A stretch of 39,328 nt of DNA from a virus: positions 1 through 39,328 of IMG/VR virus record IMGVR_UViG_3300008113_000133. The stretch is one strand, 5' to 3'. Shown here in pieces: positions 29,703 to 36,759 of this stretch. Every line of letters starts with the position of its first letter. Positions within the stretch are counted from its first letter, which is position 1. The position numbers were made by a program, and so were the translations under genes. Below the pieces are notes generated by a model. It had not been told where the DNA came from and made no database searches. It was given only the letters and a program-made list of their open reading frames with translations.

Positions 29703-30017
29703 ATGCGTGCACTGATCACTGCAGCAATCCTGCTGCTGTCGCCTGCTCAAGCCCGGCAGGTGACTGCCACCGTCTACGACGGCTGGTATCACGGGCGCAC
29801 CACGTACTGCGGCGGCACCTACCGCCACTGGGACGTGTCCGCCGCTCATCCATGGCTGCCCTGCGGCACACGCGTCACAGTGCAGCACCGCGGGCGCCTG
29901 CTCACCGTGCCAGTCACTGACCGCTGCGACTGCGGATCGCTGGATCTCAGCGCCGGCGCCGCCTACCGCCTAGGCGTGCCACTGGATGGCACCGCAACTG
30001 TGTCCATCCGTTACTAG
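29703..30017 (+). CDS. Secreted double-psi beta-barrel (RlpA-like) protein
   Basis: 104 residues. Residues 1-17 (MRALITAAILLLSPAQA) form a signal peptide, then a double-psi beta-barrel pattern: TATVYDGWYHG, CGGTYRHWD, AAHPWLPCGTRVTV and VTDRCDCGSLDLSAGAAYRL with D73 as a probable catalytic acid. Four cysteines (C36, C54, C75, C77) could form disulphides. RlpA-like proteins cut or bind peptidoglycan. It lies away from the main lysis genes, in the early arm; a role in host envelope changes or superinfection exclusion is possible. Confidence 0.83.
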   Translation: MRALITAAILLLSPAQARQVTATVYDGWYHGRTTYCGGTYRHWDVSAAHPWLPCGTRVTVQHRGRLLTVPVTDRCDCGSLDLSAGAAYRLGVPLDGTATVSIRY

Positions 30018-30023
30018 GCAGGG

Positions 30024-30051
30024 TTGACCACGGTTGCGCATGGTGTAGGAT
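30024..30051 (+). promoter_or_regulatory. Promoter P2 (sigma-70-type, TTGACC-N16-TAGGAT)
   Basis: TTGACC at 30024-30029 and TAGGAT at 30046-30051, 16 bases apart. The sequence from four bases before the -35 to the middle of the spacer matches P1 almost exactly (one C to T change). It would serve the 57-residue gene. Confidence 0.7.
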
Positions 30052-30062
30052 TCCAGAGCACC

Positions 30063-30077
30063 GGCGGCATTGCCGCC
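30063..30077 (+). promoter_or_regulatory. 5' leader hairpin before the 57-residue gene
   Basis: GGCGGC (30063-30068), ATT, GCCGCC (30072-30077): a perfect 6-bp stem just past the expected transcription start. It is followed by the strong Shine-Dalgarno AAGGAGG at 30084-30090. Confidence 0.5.
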
Positions 30078-30095
30078 CCCATCAAGGAGGTCTAG

Positions 30096-30269
30096 ATGGC
30101 TCACGTCATCACTACTGAGATCAACGGCCAACCCGCAATGGTTGCTGCTGATCTAGTTGCTACTCGCCGCTCATGCGGTCTGTGGCACGTTCAGTTGGCA
30201 GACTGCGGCGCAACGCTGACAGTCGACGCAACTGAGGAGCAGGCGCACCGGATTCTGTCCGAGGCCTGA
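30096..30269 (+). CDS. Small protein with a strong ribosome binding site
   Basis: 57 residues: MAHVITTEINGQPAMVAADL, then RRSCGLWHVQLADCGATLTV and a final helix. The strong AAGGAGG, promoter P2 and the leader hairpin suggest abundant, early expression. Two cysteines. No family recognised. A GC-rich hairpin follows it. Confidence 0.7.
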   Translation: MAHVITTEINGQPAMVAADLVATRRSCGLWHVQLADCGATLTVDATEEQAHRILSEA

Positions 30270-30276
30270 CCTCCAC

Positions 30277-30294
30277 GCGGCCCGCCGGGGCCGC
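30277..30294 (+). terminator. GC-rich hairpin after the 57-residue gene, weak terminator
   Basis: GCGGCCC (30277-30283), four bases, GGGCCGC (30288-30294): a perfect 7-bp stem. No long T-tract follows (CACCCATTT), so termination would be partial at best. Confidence 0.4.
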
Positions 30295-30330
30295 CACCCA
30301 TTTCGGCAACCACACATTGCGACCCCAACC

Positions 30331-30525
30331 ATGCTCACAACCGCACTGCTGATCATCTGGAAACTGCTGCTACCACTGCTGGTAGTAGTCGCCGTGATCG
30401 ACTGGCTCACCGCCTCTGACGACCGCCGCATCCGCGTATTGCGCCGCACTGGCCTGAGCCAGAAGCGCATTGCCGACCGCCTCAACCTGTCCACCTATCG
30501 CGTCCGCAAGGCGCTGATGGCATGA
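30331..30525 (+). CDS. Membrane-anchored helix-turn-helix protein
   Basis: 64 residues. Residues about 2-25 (LTTALLIIWKLLLPLLVVV) are a hydrophobic transmembrane helix, then a charged linker, and residues 34-62 (RIRVLRRTGLSQKRIADRLN, then STYRVRKAL) form a typical helix-turn-helix. A DNA-binding domain tethered to the membrane is uncommon; it could link transcription or DNA to the membrane. It is coupled by ATGA to the next small membrane protein. Confidence 0.72.
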   Translation: MLTTALLIIWKLLLPLLVVVAVIDWLTASDDRRIRVLRRTGLSQKRIADRLNLSTYRVRKALMA

Positions 30526-30647
30526 ACAACCTGAACCGCTTTGCCGTGCTGGCAATCATCTTTGGTGTCTGGGCAATGGCCTATGACACCGGCCGCCAGC
30601 AGCCCGCCTACAGCCATCACGCCTGCCAAGAGCAACTCAAGCCATGA
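30522..30647 (+). CDS. Very small membrane protein
   Basis: 41 residues: MNNLNRFAVLAIIFGVWAMA, then a polar tail with two histidines and a cysteine. One transmembrane helix is likely. Its start and stop both overlap neighbours by four bases, so it is part of a tightly coupled gene string. Function unknown. Confidence 0.65.
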   Translation: MNNLNRFAVLAIIFGVWAMAYDTGRQQPAYSHHACQEQLKP

Positions 30648-30844
30648 CCGAAGCAGACATTTACTGGACATTTGCCACCGCCTACCAGCACGGCGGTGGA
30701 TTTTTCCAAGCGCTAGCGCACGCTGGCCTCAAGGCTGACCCCGGCAACAAGCGCCGCCTGCTGGATGCATTCCCCGAGCTGGTCGCTACCTACGGCACCG
30801 CCAGCCGGATGCACCGCCAACTGCGTAGCGGGGCGGCAGCGTGA
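30644..30844 (+). CDS. Small protein of unknown function
   Basis: 66 residues: MTEADIYWTFATAYQHGGG, then LAHAGLKADPGNKRRLLDA and FPELVATYG. Appears helical. It overlaps the small membrane gene and the RecE-like gene by four bases each. No family recognised. Confidence 0.7.
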   Translation: MTEADIYWTFATAYQHGGGFFQALAHAGLKADPGNKRRLLDAFPELVATYGTASRMHRQLRSGAAA

Positions 30845-31632
30845 CCAGCAACGCCGACTACCACGCCGACCCAGCCGTTAGCGCTAGCCACCTGCACGCA
30901 GTGGCTAAGTCGCCCTACCACTACTGGAGCCGCTACCTCGATCCCAAGCGCAGCGCACCCGAGCCGACTGCTGCCATGCGGCTGGGCTCACTGGTGCATT
31001 GCGCAGTACTGGAACCGGAGGATCTGCTGCAGCGCTACGGCGTTTGCGCTCCACGCAACACCAAAGCGGGCAAAGAGCAGGCGGAGCGGATGGCGGCTGC
31101 TGGCATTGAAGCCGTCACCAGCTCCGATATGGCACTTGCACTATCTATGGCGCTGAGCGTGCGTTTGCACCCTGCAGCAGCAGCACTGCTTGCCCATGGC
31201 AAGGCTGAGCAGTCCTTCTGGTGGGATGACGCCGCCACCGGGCTGCGGTGCAAGTGCCGCCCTGACTGGTATGCCGGTGCCACTGTGGTGGATCTCAAGA
31301 CCACCACGGACGCCAGTCCTGCCGGCTTTGCCCGTAGCGTGGCTACCTTCCGCTACCATGTGCAAGCGAGCCACTACCTAGCCGGCTTGCACGGTGCTGA
31401 GCGGTTTGTGTTCATTGCCGTTGAGAAGACTGCACCGTATGCGGTAGCGGTCTACGAGCTTGACGCCGCGGCCATGGCTGCTGGTGATGAGCTGCGGCAA
31501 CGTGACATGCGCGTGATCGCCGACTGCCAAGCCACCAAGGAGTGGCCTGGCTATGGCGATGACTGCCAAGCGCTCAGCCTGCCTTCATGGGCACTGCGCA
31601 ACGAGTCTGCTATTACTTCGGAGGATTTCTGA
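30841..31632 (+). CDS. RecE-like PD-(D/E)XK exonuclease
   Basis: 263 residues from a GTG. Pattern of the RecE / exonuclease VIII family: GSLVHCAVLEPE with H53, CRPDW with D142, and VVDLKTTTDA with D151 and K153, then a Q-A-S-H-Y motif (Q175). The family digests one strand to leave 3' overhangs for an annealing protein. A Bet/RecT gene follows two genes later, so the pair likely performs phage single-strand annealing recombination. Confidence 0.9.
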   Translation: MTSNADYHADPAVSASHLHAVAKSPYHYWSRYLDPKRSAPEPTAAMRLGSLVHCAVLEPEDLLQRYGVCAPRNTKAGKEQAERMAAAGIEAVTSSDMALALSMALSVRLHPAAAALLAHGKAEQSFWWDDAATGLRCKCRPDWYAGATVVDLKTTTDASPAGFARSVATFRYHVQASHYLAGLHGAERFVFIAVEKTAPYAVAVYELDAAAMAAGDELRQRDMRVIADCQATKEWPGYGDDCQALSLPSWALRNESAITSEDF

Positions 31633-31841
31633 TGAACGAATCAATCACAACTGCTCAATCACTAGGTCGATCAATCTGCGATGTCCTTGGATTGGATTCA
31701 AACAGGATTGGTCGCATGACAATCGACCTTGATCCCGGTCCCGGCAAAGCCGCAACCATTCAAGTTGTCAAGTATTTAAGTGAGACAGAAGGCATCGAAA
31801 TTACCAAAGCAATCTCCAATTACGAACTGCACGCAAAATGA
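31632..31841 (+). CDS. Small protein between RecE-like and Bet genes
   Basis: 69 residues: MNESITTAQSLGRSICDVLG, then GRMTIDLDPGPGKAATIQVV and a final helix. The start overlaps the RecE stop (TGATG) and its stop overlaps the Bet start. No family recognised. Confidence 0.7.
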   Translation: MNESITTAQSLGRSICDVLGLDSNRIGRMTIDLDPGPGKAATIQVVKYLSETEGIEITKAISNYELHAK

Positions 31842-32599
31842 CCACCGCACTCACCCTCTGGACCCCAGAACAAACCCAGCTAATTTCAACCACTATTGCC
31901 CCAGGGTGCAGCAACGACGAGCTAAGACTTTTTGCCTATGCATGCCAGCGCACGGGGCTCGATCCGTTTAGCAAGCAGATCTACGCCATCAAGCGTGGCG
32001 GCAAGATGACCATCCAAGCCGGCATCGACGGCTTGCGTGCCATTGCCGAGCGCACCGGCCAGCTTGACGGCAGCGAAACCTACTGGTGCGGCGATGACGG
32101 CGTATGGGCTGACGTATGGCTTGGCAGCAAGCCACCTGCCGCGGCCAAGACCATCATCCATCGCAAGGGCAGCCAGCATCCATTTGTTGGCGTCGCGCGC
32201 TTTGCTGACTACAACGCCGGCCAGGGCTTGTGGTCCAAGATGGGCGCCGCAATGATCGCCAAGTGCTCTGAGGCATTGGCACTGCGCAAGGCGTTCCCTG
32301 CTGACATGTCCGGCGTCTACAGCACCGATGAGATGCAGCAAGCCGAGGTTGAACCGGTCACTGTGACCGCTGCGCCCGCACCCGCATTGCCCGCAGGCGA
32401 CGCCAAGCTGTTCCAAGCCGGCAAGGCTGCGATTGCCAAGGCCGACACGCTGGACAAGCTGCAGGATGTGGTATCGCGCATGGATAAGCGCAAGCCTGAT
32501 CTCAGCGATGAGCAAAACGACGAGCTGCTGCGCCTTGCCGTAGAGCGCGAGGCGGTCCTATCCGACACGCCATCGGAGGATCCCTTTGCTGATGACTGA
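31838..32599 (+). CDS. bet: Bet/RecT single-strand annealing protein
   Basis: 253 residues. The core LRLFAYACQRTGLDPFSKQI, AIKRGGKMTIQAGIDGLRA and HPFVGVARFADYN matches phage Bet/RecT recombination proteins, and ALRKAFPADMSGVYSTDEM is their usual C-terminal part of the core. It anneals complementary strands exposed by the RecE-like nuclease. The C-terminus is helical and acidic. It overlaps the next gene by eight bases. Confidence 0.93.
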   Translation: MTTALTLWTPEQTQLISTTIAPGCSNDELRLFAYACQRTGLDPFSKQIYAIKRGGKMTIQAGIDGLRAIAERTGQLDGSETYWCGDDGVWADVWLGSKPPAAAKTIIHRKGSQHPFVGVARFADYNAGQGLWSKMGAAMIAKCSEALALRKAFPADMSGVYSTDEMQQAEVEPVTVTAAPAPALPAGDAKLFQAGKAAIAKADTLDKLQDVVSRMDKRKPDLSDEQNDELLRLAVEREAVLSDTPSEDPFADD

Positions 32600-32801
32600 A
32601 CCATTCCTCACCACTGATGAGCTGGCAGCGCGTTGGGGCTTGAAGCCAGCAGCCATCAAAAACCAACGCGCACGTGGCATCGGCCCTGCTTACGTCACTG
32701 CACCACGCATTGGCCTACCAGCAGGCACACCACGTGTTCGCTATCCACTTGCACAAGTCTTGGCTTTTGAGGAAGCCAATGGCATCACACCACTGAACTG
32801 A
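32592..32801 (+). CDS. Excisionase / AlpA-like DNA-binding protein
   Basis: 69 residues: FLTTDELAARWGLKPAAIKN, then RARGIGPAYV and RVRYPLAQVLAFEEA, the winged MerR-like fold of excisionases and AlpA regulators. Chosen ATG at 32592. No integrase was found, so it may work as a plain regulator. It is followed by ssb after one base. Confidence 0.8.
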   Translation: MTEPFLTTDELAARWGLKPAAIKNQRARGIGPAYVTAPRIGLPAGTPRVRYPLAQVLAFEEANGITPLN

Positions 32802-32802
32802 C

Positions 32803-33153
32803 ATGAGCCTTTACGCAACCGGCATTGTTCGCATCATCACCGACCCGCAACTGCGTGCCTTTGAATCTGGCACCATGGTTGCCAACTTCGCAGGTGGCAT
32901 TCAGGAAGGCAAGGACAAAGATGGCAACTGGATCAATAACGCCATCGACTGCGAGGTATGGGGCAAGTCCGCTGAGCTGATTGTCGATAAGCTCAAAAAA
33001 GGCGACAGCATCCTTGTGACCGGTGCCGTACGCCGGCAAGAGTGGAACGACAAGGAAACCGGTGCCAAGCGCAGCAAGCACGTGCTTAGCATCCAGCGCT
33101 TTGAATTCATGCCACGCGGCGCAGCAAACACCAGCGAGGAGCCTGTGTTCTGA
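32803..33153 (+). CDS. ssb: Single-stranded DNA-binding protein
   Basis: 116 residues with the OB-fold pattern of bacterial-type SSB: YATGIVRIITDPQLRAFESG, VANFAGG, DCEVWGKSAELIVDKLKKGD and ILVTGAVRRQEW. It has an ordinary SSB length but lacks the long acidic tail of host SSB, ending EEPVF. Working with the RecE-like nuclease, Bet, and primase is likely. Confidence 0.92.
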   Translation: MSLYATGIVRIITDPQLRAFESGTMVANFAGGIQEGKDKDGNWINNAIDCEVWGKSAELIVDKLKKGDSILVTGAVRRQEWNDKETGAKRSKHVLSIQRFEFMPRGAANTSEEPVF

Positions 33154-33308
33154 TGAATCAAACCACACTTGATATTGCATTCAAGGAGTGGTGGGAGGCG
33201 TCCTACGGGCGCCCTCCCGGCACCCATGCAGTCATGACCCACGTGGCATTTGCCGCGCATATTCTTGAACTTCTGGAGCTAATGCAGGATGATCAATCCC
33301 AAAATTGA
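33153..33308 (+). CDS. Very small protein of unknown function
   Basis: 51 residues: MNQTTLDIAFKEWWEASYG, then PPGTHAVMTHVAFAAHILEL. The start overlaps the ssb stop (TGATG), so coupled translation is likely. Helical; no family recognised. Confidence 0.65.
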   Translation: MNQTTLDIAFKEWWEASYGRPPGTHAVMTHVAFAAHILELLELMQDDQSQN

Positions 33309-33444
33309 GCAGCGCCGTGATGACTACCTGCAGTGGCTGTATGAGCAAAGCGGCCGCACCTGCAGCACCTACACCGGCTTGTATCAACAGCGCATTGCTG
33401 AGCTGATCCGCCGTGATATGGCAGAGGCTTTAGGTGATGAGTGA
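33289..33444 (+). CDS. Very small protein of unknown function
   Basis: 51 residues: MINPKIEQRRDDYLQWLYEQ, then STYTGLYQQRIAELIRRDM. It overlaps the previous gene by 20 bases and the DUF3310 gene by eight. Highly charged and helical. No family recognised. Confidence 0.6.
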   Translation: MINPKIEQRRDDYLQWLYEQSGRTCSTYTGLYQQRIAELIRRDMAEALGDE

Positions 33445-33655
33445 TCTTGTCAACCATCCGCCGCATTACAAGCACGGCGACATTGAGTGCATTCAAGCCA
33501 TTAAGGCAGCTCTCGGTGATGACGGCTTTCGCGCTTACTGCAAAGGCAACGTCATCAAATACCTATGGCGTGCTGAGCATAAGGGCAATGCCGATCAGGA
33601 TTACGGCAAAGCTGATTGGTACATGCGCAGGTTGCTGTTGCACGTAGATGAGTGA
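33437..33655 (+). CDS. DUF3310 protein (phage nucleotide kinase-like)
   Basis: 72 residues: VNHPPHYKHGDIECIQAIKA, then KGNVIKYLWRAEHKGN and DYGKADWYMRRLL are the DUF3310 pattern, shared with T7 gp1.7-like proteins, which affect nucleotide metabolism. Here it probably lies in the nucleotide or recombination module. Confidence 0.9.
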   Translation: MSDLVNHPPHYKHGDIECIQAIKAALGDDGFRAYCKGNVIKYLWRAEHKGNADQDYGKADWYMRRLLLHVDE

Positions 33656-33833
33656 TCCGTTCAAGCGCGGCGAGGCAAACTACGCCGCGTTTCTTACAGA
33701 AGACCACGTGCGCGAGCTGCGCCAGTTGCGTGTTGCCGGCAGCAGCTATAGCCAACTGGCAGAGCGCTACGGCATCGACAAGAAACACGCATGGCGCATC
33801 TGTCAACGCATTGCATGGAGCTGGCTGGATTAG
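33648..33833 (+). CDS. Small helix-turn-helix protein
   Basis: 61 residues: EDHVRELRQLRVAGSSYSQL, then AERYGIDKKHAWRICQR is a homeodomain-like helix-turn-helix. It overlaps DUF3310 by eight bases. Probably a regulator or DNA-binding accessory. Confidence 0.8.
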   Translation: MSDPFKRGEANYAAFLTEDHVRELRQLRVAGSSYSQLAERYGIDKKHAWRICQRIAWSWLD

Positions 33834-33857
33834 TTCTACACACTACGAGGTTCAACA

Positions 33858-34391
33858 ATGACTCAAGAACACCCGATCACCCCGCCGCCACCACACCTGC
33901 TCAAGAAATTTTCGGCGGAGGCACAAGCTGAAACAAAAAAGCGAAACGGAGCTGGCTACCTCAAGACTTTTGCCATTCTTTGCATTGAATGGGCTCTGAA
34001 CTCCCAACCAACTCCTAATGATCTCCAAATTAGGAGTTCAGAGATTACCCCCCCGCCGGAGCTGGTGCAGCAGTGGCTGGAAGAGCTGTACGGCGGCCCA
34101 GTTTCTGTGATTAGCCCATTTGATCAGCGCGTCCTTATAGCTGCCGCCCAATGGGGTGCAGATCATGAGCTGGAGGCGTGCTGTGCGTGGCTTGAACTTA
34201 ACTACCCTCACGTTTACACCACACGATTGCGTCGTTGCCGCCGACCTGAGCCGCCGACCTTGAAGGAGCAGGCGCTCAAAGAGCTAAAGGACTGGACAGA
34301 TGAAAAACACGGACCCGGCGGAGAAGTGCACCTATGCGAAGGTTTGAGTGTTGCCACCATCCGCCGCGCTCTTGAATCCCTGCCCGATTAG
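33858..34391 (+). CDS. Protein of unknown function, picocyanobacterial type
   Basis: 177 residues. PPPELVQQWLEELYGG and AAQWGADHELEACCAWLE form a motif I associate with hypothetical proteins of Synechococcus and its phages. It is proline-rich at both ends with a helical core. No function known. Confidence 0.72.
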   Translation: MTQEHPITPPPPHLLKKFSAEAQAETKKRNGAGYLKTFAILCIEWALNSQPTPNDLQIRSSEITPPPELVQQWLEELYGGPVSVISPFDQRVLIAAAQWGADHELEACCAWLELNYPHVYTTRLRRCRRPEPPTLKEQALKELKDWTDEKHGPGGEVHLCEGLSVATIRRALESLPD

Positions 34392-34405
34392 TCAACATCA
34401 CTTCT

Positions 34406-34504
34406 ATGCGTGTGCACCTGTTTATTCAAAGCTTCATGTTGGGCTTTCTCTGCAGCCCAATAACTTGGATTGCTCTTCATCGAATACTGGCAAAAGCTCA
34501 CTAA
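34406..34504 (+). CDS. Possible 32-residue membrane peptide
   Basis: MRVHLFIQSFMLGFLCSPIT then a short polar tail. It is hydrophobic and fills the 133-base gap before the next gene, but no Shine-Dalgarno is visible and chance is a good alternative. Confidence 0.28.
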   Translation: MRVHLFIQSFMLGFLCSPITWIALHRILAKAH

Positions 34505-34524
34505 TCAACTTTGCCGTCACAGCC

Positions 34525-34833
34525 ATGACCGATTACAAACAACTGTGCGCTGAACTGGTTGACGCCTATGCTTGGTGTGTTGACCGCTACATGAGCGCCA
34601 GTAGTGACGACGATCAACTAATTCAACGCGCCCGCGCCGCCATGAACACAGTCAACAACGAAGGAACGCTTCAGATCAGAACGTGGCCGACTTATAAGCT
34701 TCAACCTAAGCCAGGAGCCACTGCAGATGATGTACTTGCCGTCTTAGCTCTTTTGCGCCTACGTGTTGACCAAGACGTTTACGATTCGCTGCCTGAAGAA
34801 ACACGGCGACACTTCACTGCCGAGCCCTCCTAG
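34525..34833 (+). CDS. Small protein of unknown function
   Basis: 102 residues: MTDYKQLCAELVDAYAWCVD, then RAAMNTVNNEGTLQIRTW and TADDVLAVLALLRLRVD. The first ATG with a fitting position is at 34525; the frame is open upstream without protein-like content. Helical, no family recognised. Confidence 0.65.
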   Translation: MTDYKQLCAELVDAYAWCVDRYMSASSDDDQLIQRARAAMNTVNNEGTLQIRTWPTYKLQPKPGATADDVLAVLALLRLRVDQDVYDSLPEETRRHFTAEPS

Positions 34834-34845
34834 ACCGATCAACTA

Positions 34846-35043
34846 ATGACTCAACAACTTTCACCTGCTGCTCAGGCAGTTTTTGACTCTTACAAGGCAG
34901 CCAGTGATGGCTGCTATTCAGGCGGTGAATGGCTACAAAACGAAGCCGGTCAAATCGCCGCCGCCCTTCGTACTGCTGCCTTGTACTGCAAACGCGACAG
35001 GCTGATCTTGCTATCGCTAGCTGATGAGCTTGATGCCCAGTAG
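34846..35043 (+). CDS. Small protein of unknown function, picocyanobacterial type
   Basis: 65 residues: MTQQLSPAAQAVFDSYKAA, then QIAAALRTAALYCKRDRLI. The start with AAQAV and the alanine-rich helix resemble short hypothetical proteins in picocyanobacteria and their phages. Function unknown. Confidence 0.68.
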   Translation: MTQQLSPAAQAVFDSYKAASDGCYSGGEWLQNEAGQIAAALRTAALYCKRDRLILLSLADELDAQ

Positions 35044-35067
35044 TCAGGCCCACTAACCACCCAACCA

Positions 35068-35598
35068 ATGACCATCCTCTGCGACTACGAGATCAAAGCG
35101 CTGTGCACCGATGGCATGGTGCCAAACTACGACGAAGCATTGATCAATCCCGCCAGCCTTGACCTGCGGCTAGGTGACACGATCATGATCGAGTCTGCCG
35201 AAAACCTCAACATGCGGCCGCTCAGCATTGCAGGACGCACGGCGGAGAATCCCTACGAGCTAAAGCCTGGGCAGTTCATCCTTGCGCAGACGATTGAGGT
35301 ATTCAACATGCCGGAGAACATTGCCGGTTTGTTCTTCCTCAAGTCCAGCCGCGCACGCGAAGGCTACGAAAACCTGCACGCCGGTTACGCGGATCCTGGC
35401 TGGCATGGCAGCGTGCTGACCTTAGAGCTGAAGAACTCGCGTCAGATCCTGTCGCTGCCGCTGTGGCCTGGCTTAAAGATCGGGCAGATGGTGTTCTTCC
35501 GCATGAGCCAGCAGCCGGTGACCAGCTACAGCGTCACTGGCCATTACAACTCAGACATCACGACGACGGCCTCGAAGCAGTTCCTCAGCGGCATCTAG
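35068..35598 (+). CDS. dcd: dCTP deaminase
   Basis: 176 residues. The active-site pattern is clear: INPASLDLRLG (26-36), KSSRAREG (92-99), YADPGWHGSVLTLELKN (107-123) with E120 as probable catalytic base, and KIGQMVFFRM (137-146). It converts dCTP to dUTP for thymidylate supply. Phage copies boost dNTPs for their own replication; it sits close to the DUF3310 gene. Confidence 0.93.
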   Translation: MTILCDYEIKALCTDGMVPNYDEALINPASLDLRLGDTIMIESAENLNMRPLSIAGRTAENPYELKPGQFILAQTIEVFNMPENIAGLFFLKSSRAREGYENLHAGYADPGWHGSVLTLELKNSRQILSLPLWPGLKIGQMVFFRMSQQPVTSYSVTGHYNSDITTTASKQFLSGI

Positions 35599-35811
35599 GT
35601 GCCACTGCTCTAGACCAGTCCGCAACGCTGCCGACGCTTCCTGCGCAAGCCAGTGGATTTGAGACCGCTGGCTTGCTTCTTGCTCGGCTAGCAGCAATGC
35701 ATATTCCAGCAGTCCGCCCCAATCTGCTGCAGCATGTAACGCACGCAGCTGCGCAGCATTGGCAGCACCGTGGAATTGTGCTTCCATTGTATGAACCAAC
35801 GGATTCTCCAT
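35551..35811 (-). CDS. Small protein on the opposite strand between dcd and the sigma gene
   Basis: 86 residues: MEAQFHGAANAAQLRALHAA (from residue 9), then EYALLLAEQEASQRSQIHWL. Composition is natural, alanine- and glutamine-rich helix. It fills the 211-base gap between dcd and the sigma factor, while the plus strand has no convincing frame there. It overlaps dcd by 48 bases. A minus-strand gene here stands apart from its neighbours. Possible start at 35787. Confidence 0.55.
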   Translation of the reverse strand: MENPLVHTMEAQFHGAANAAQLRALHAAADWGGLLEYALLLAEQEASQRSQIHWLAQEASAALRTGLEQWHLDAAEELLRGRRRDV

Positions 35812-36736
35812 GTCTGACGCTATTGGCGACTACTTGAACAGTATCGCGCGGTATCCACTTTTAACGCCGCAACAAGAGATACAACTTGGCCGCCGAGTCT
35901 CAAAGTGGAGAGAACTAAAGGATCTTAAAAGACCTTTGACAATGCAAGAACGCCGCGAGCTACGCAGCGGTGAGCGTGCCCGGCAAAAGTTCATGCAATC
36001 CAACCTTCAACTTGTAGTGCATGTTGCACGCAAGTACAGCAGGCGCAACACGCAAACGCTTGACATGCTGGATCTGATCCAAGAAGGCAACATCGGCCTT
36101 GCGCGCGCTGTCGAGTTGTTTGACTACACCCGCGGATACAAGTTCAGCACCTACGCCTACTGGTGGATTCGCCAATCCATCGGGCGTGCATTGATTCAAT
36201 ACGACCCCATCATCAGGCTGCCGCTTGGCGTGCATGAAATGCTGATCAAGCTCAACAAGACAGCGCAGGCATTTGCGCAAGAGCACGGACGCACAGCAAC
36301 CATGGCGGAGCTTGCTGCAGTGCTTGATGTGACTCCTAAGATGATATCTGACACATTGCAGCAGTCGTATCGGGTCACAAGCCTCGATAAACCTGCGCAA
36401 GATGAATCATCTAACATTCTTGACATCATTGCCGATAAAAGACAATACGACGTTGAATACGATTGGCAGCTTGAAACCGTACGTGATTATTGCGACGAGC
36501 ATTTAGATGATCGCACGCGTGAAATCATCTATGCACGCAACAGTCGCAATCCAGTGCCGTGGAATGACCTAGAAAAGCGCATGGGCCTATCACGTGCACG
36601 CATGTGCGAAATACAAAGGCGTGGCATCAGCCGCCTTCGTATGCTGATAGGCAACCCGCTGGCAGGCACCCCACTTGGCGCCAACAATACGGAAAGTCGG
36701 GAACATCTGGAGAGTCTGCCTAGCGGGAATGTGTAA
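35810..36736 (+). CDS. RpoD-like sigma-70 factor
   Basis: 308 residues with the layout of primary-like or group 2 sigma factors. Region 1.2 is DAIGDYLNSIARYPLLTPQQ (3-22), region 2 contains NLQLVVHVARKYSRRNTQTL and DLIQEGNIGLARAVELFDY (88-106) and RGYKFSTYAYWWIRQSIGRA (108-127), then a region 3 with IRLPLGVHE, and region 4 near 222-281, where the recognition helix is changed (SRARMCEIQRR instead of the common TRERIRQIE). This suggests a different -35 preference. It would redirect host RNA polymerase to phage promoters. It is the last gene of the plus arm. Confidence 0.93.
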   Translation: MSDAIGDYLNSIARYPLLTPQQEIQLGRRVSKWRELKDLKRPLTMQERRELRSGERARQKFMQSNLQLVVHVARKYSRRNTQTLDMLDLIQEGNIGLARAVELFDYTRGYKFSTYAYWWIRQSIGRALIQYDPIIRLPLGVHEMLIKLNKTAQAFAQEHGRTATMAELAAVLDVTPKMISDTLQQSYRVTSLDKPAQDESSNILDIIADKRQYDVEYDWQLETVRDYCDEHLDDRTREIIYARNSRNPVPWNDLEKRMGLSRARMCEIQRRGISRLRMLIGNPLAGTPLGANNTESREHLESLPSGNV

Positions 36737-36759
36737 AGATCACCAGCAAGAATGGCAGG

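Noticed and set aside
31922-32515. 197-codon open frame antisense to bet
   Set aside because: Shadow of a strongly conserved gene; no protein family or upstream signal.
35463-35837. 124-codon plus-strand frame across the dcd end and sigma start
   Set aside because: It overlaps dcd and the sigma start in another frame; the minus-strand protein in the gap is more natural.
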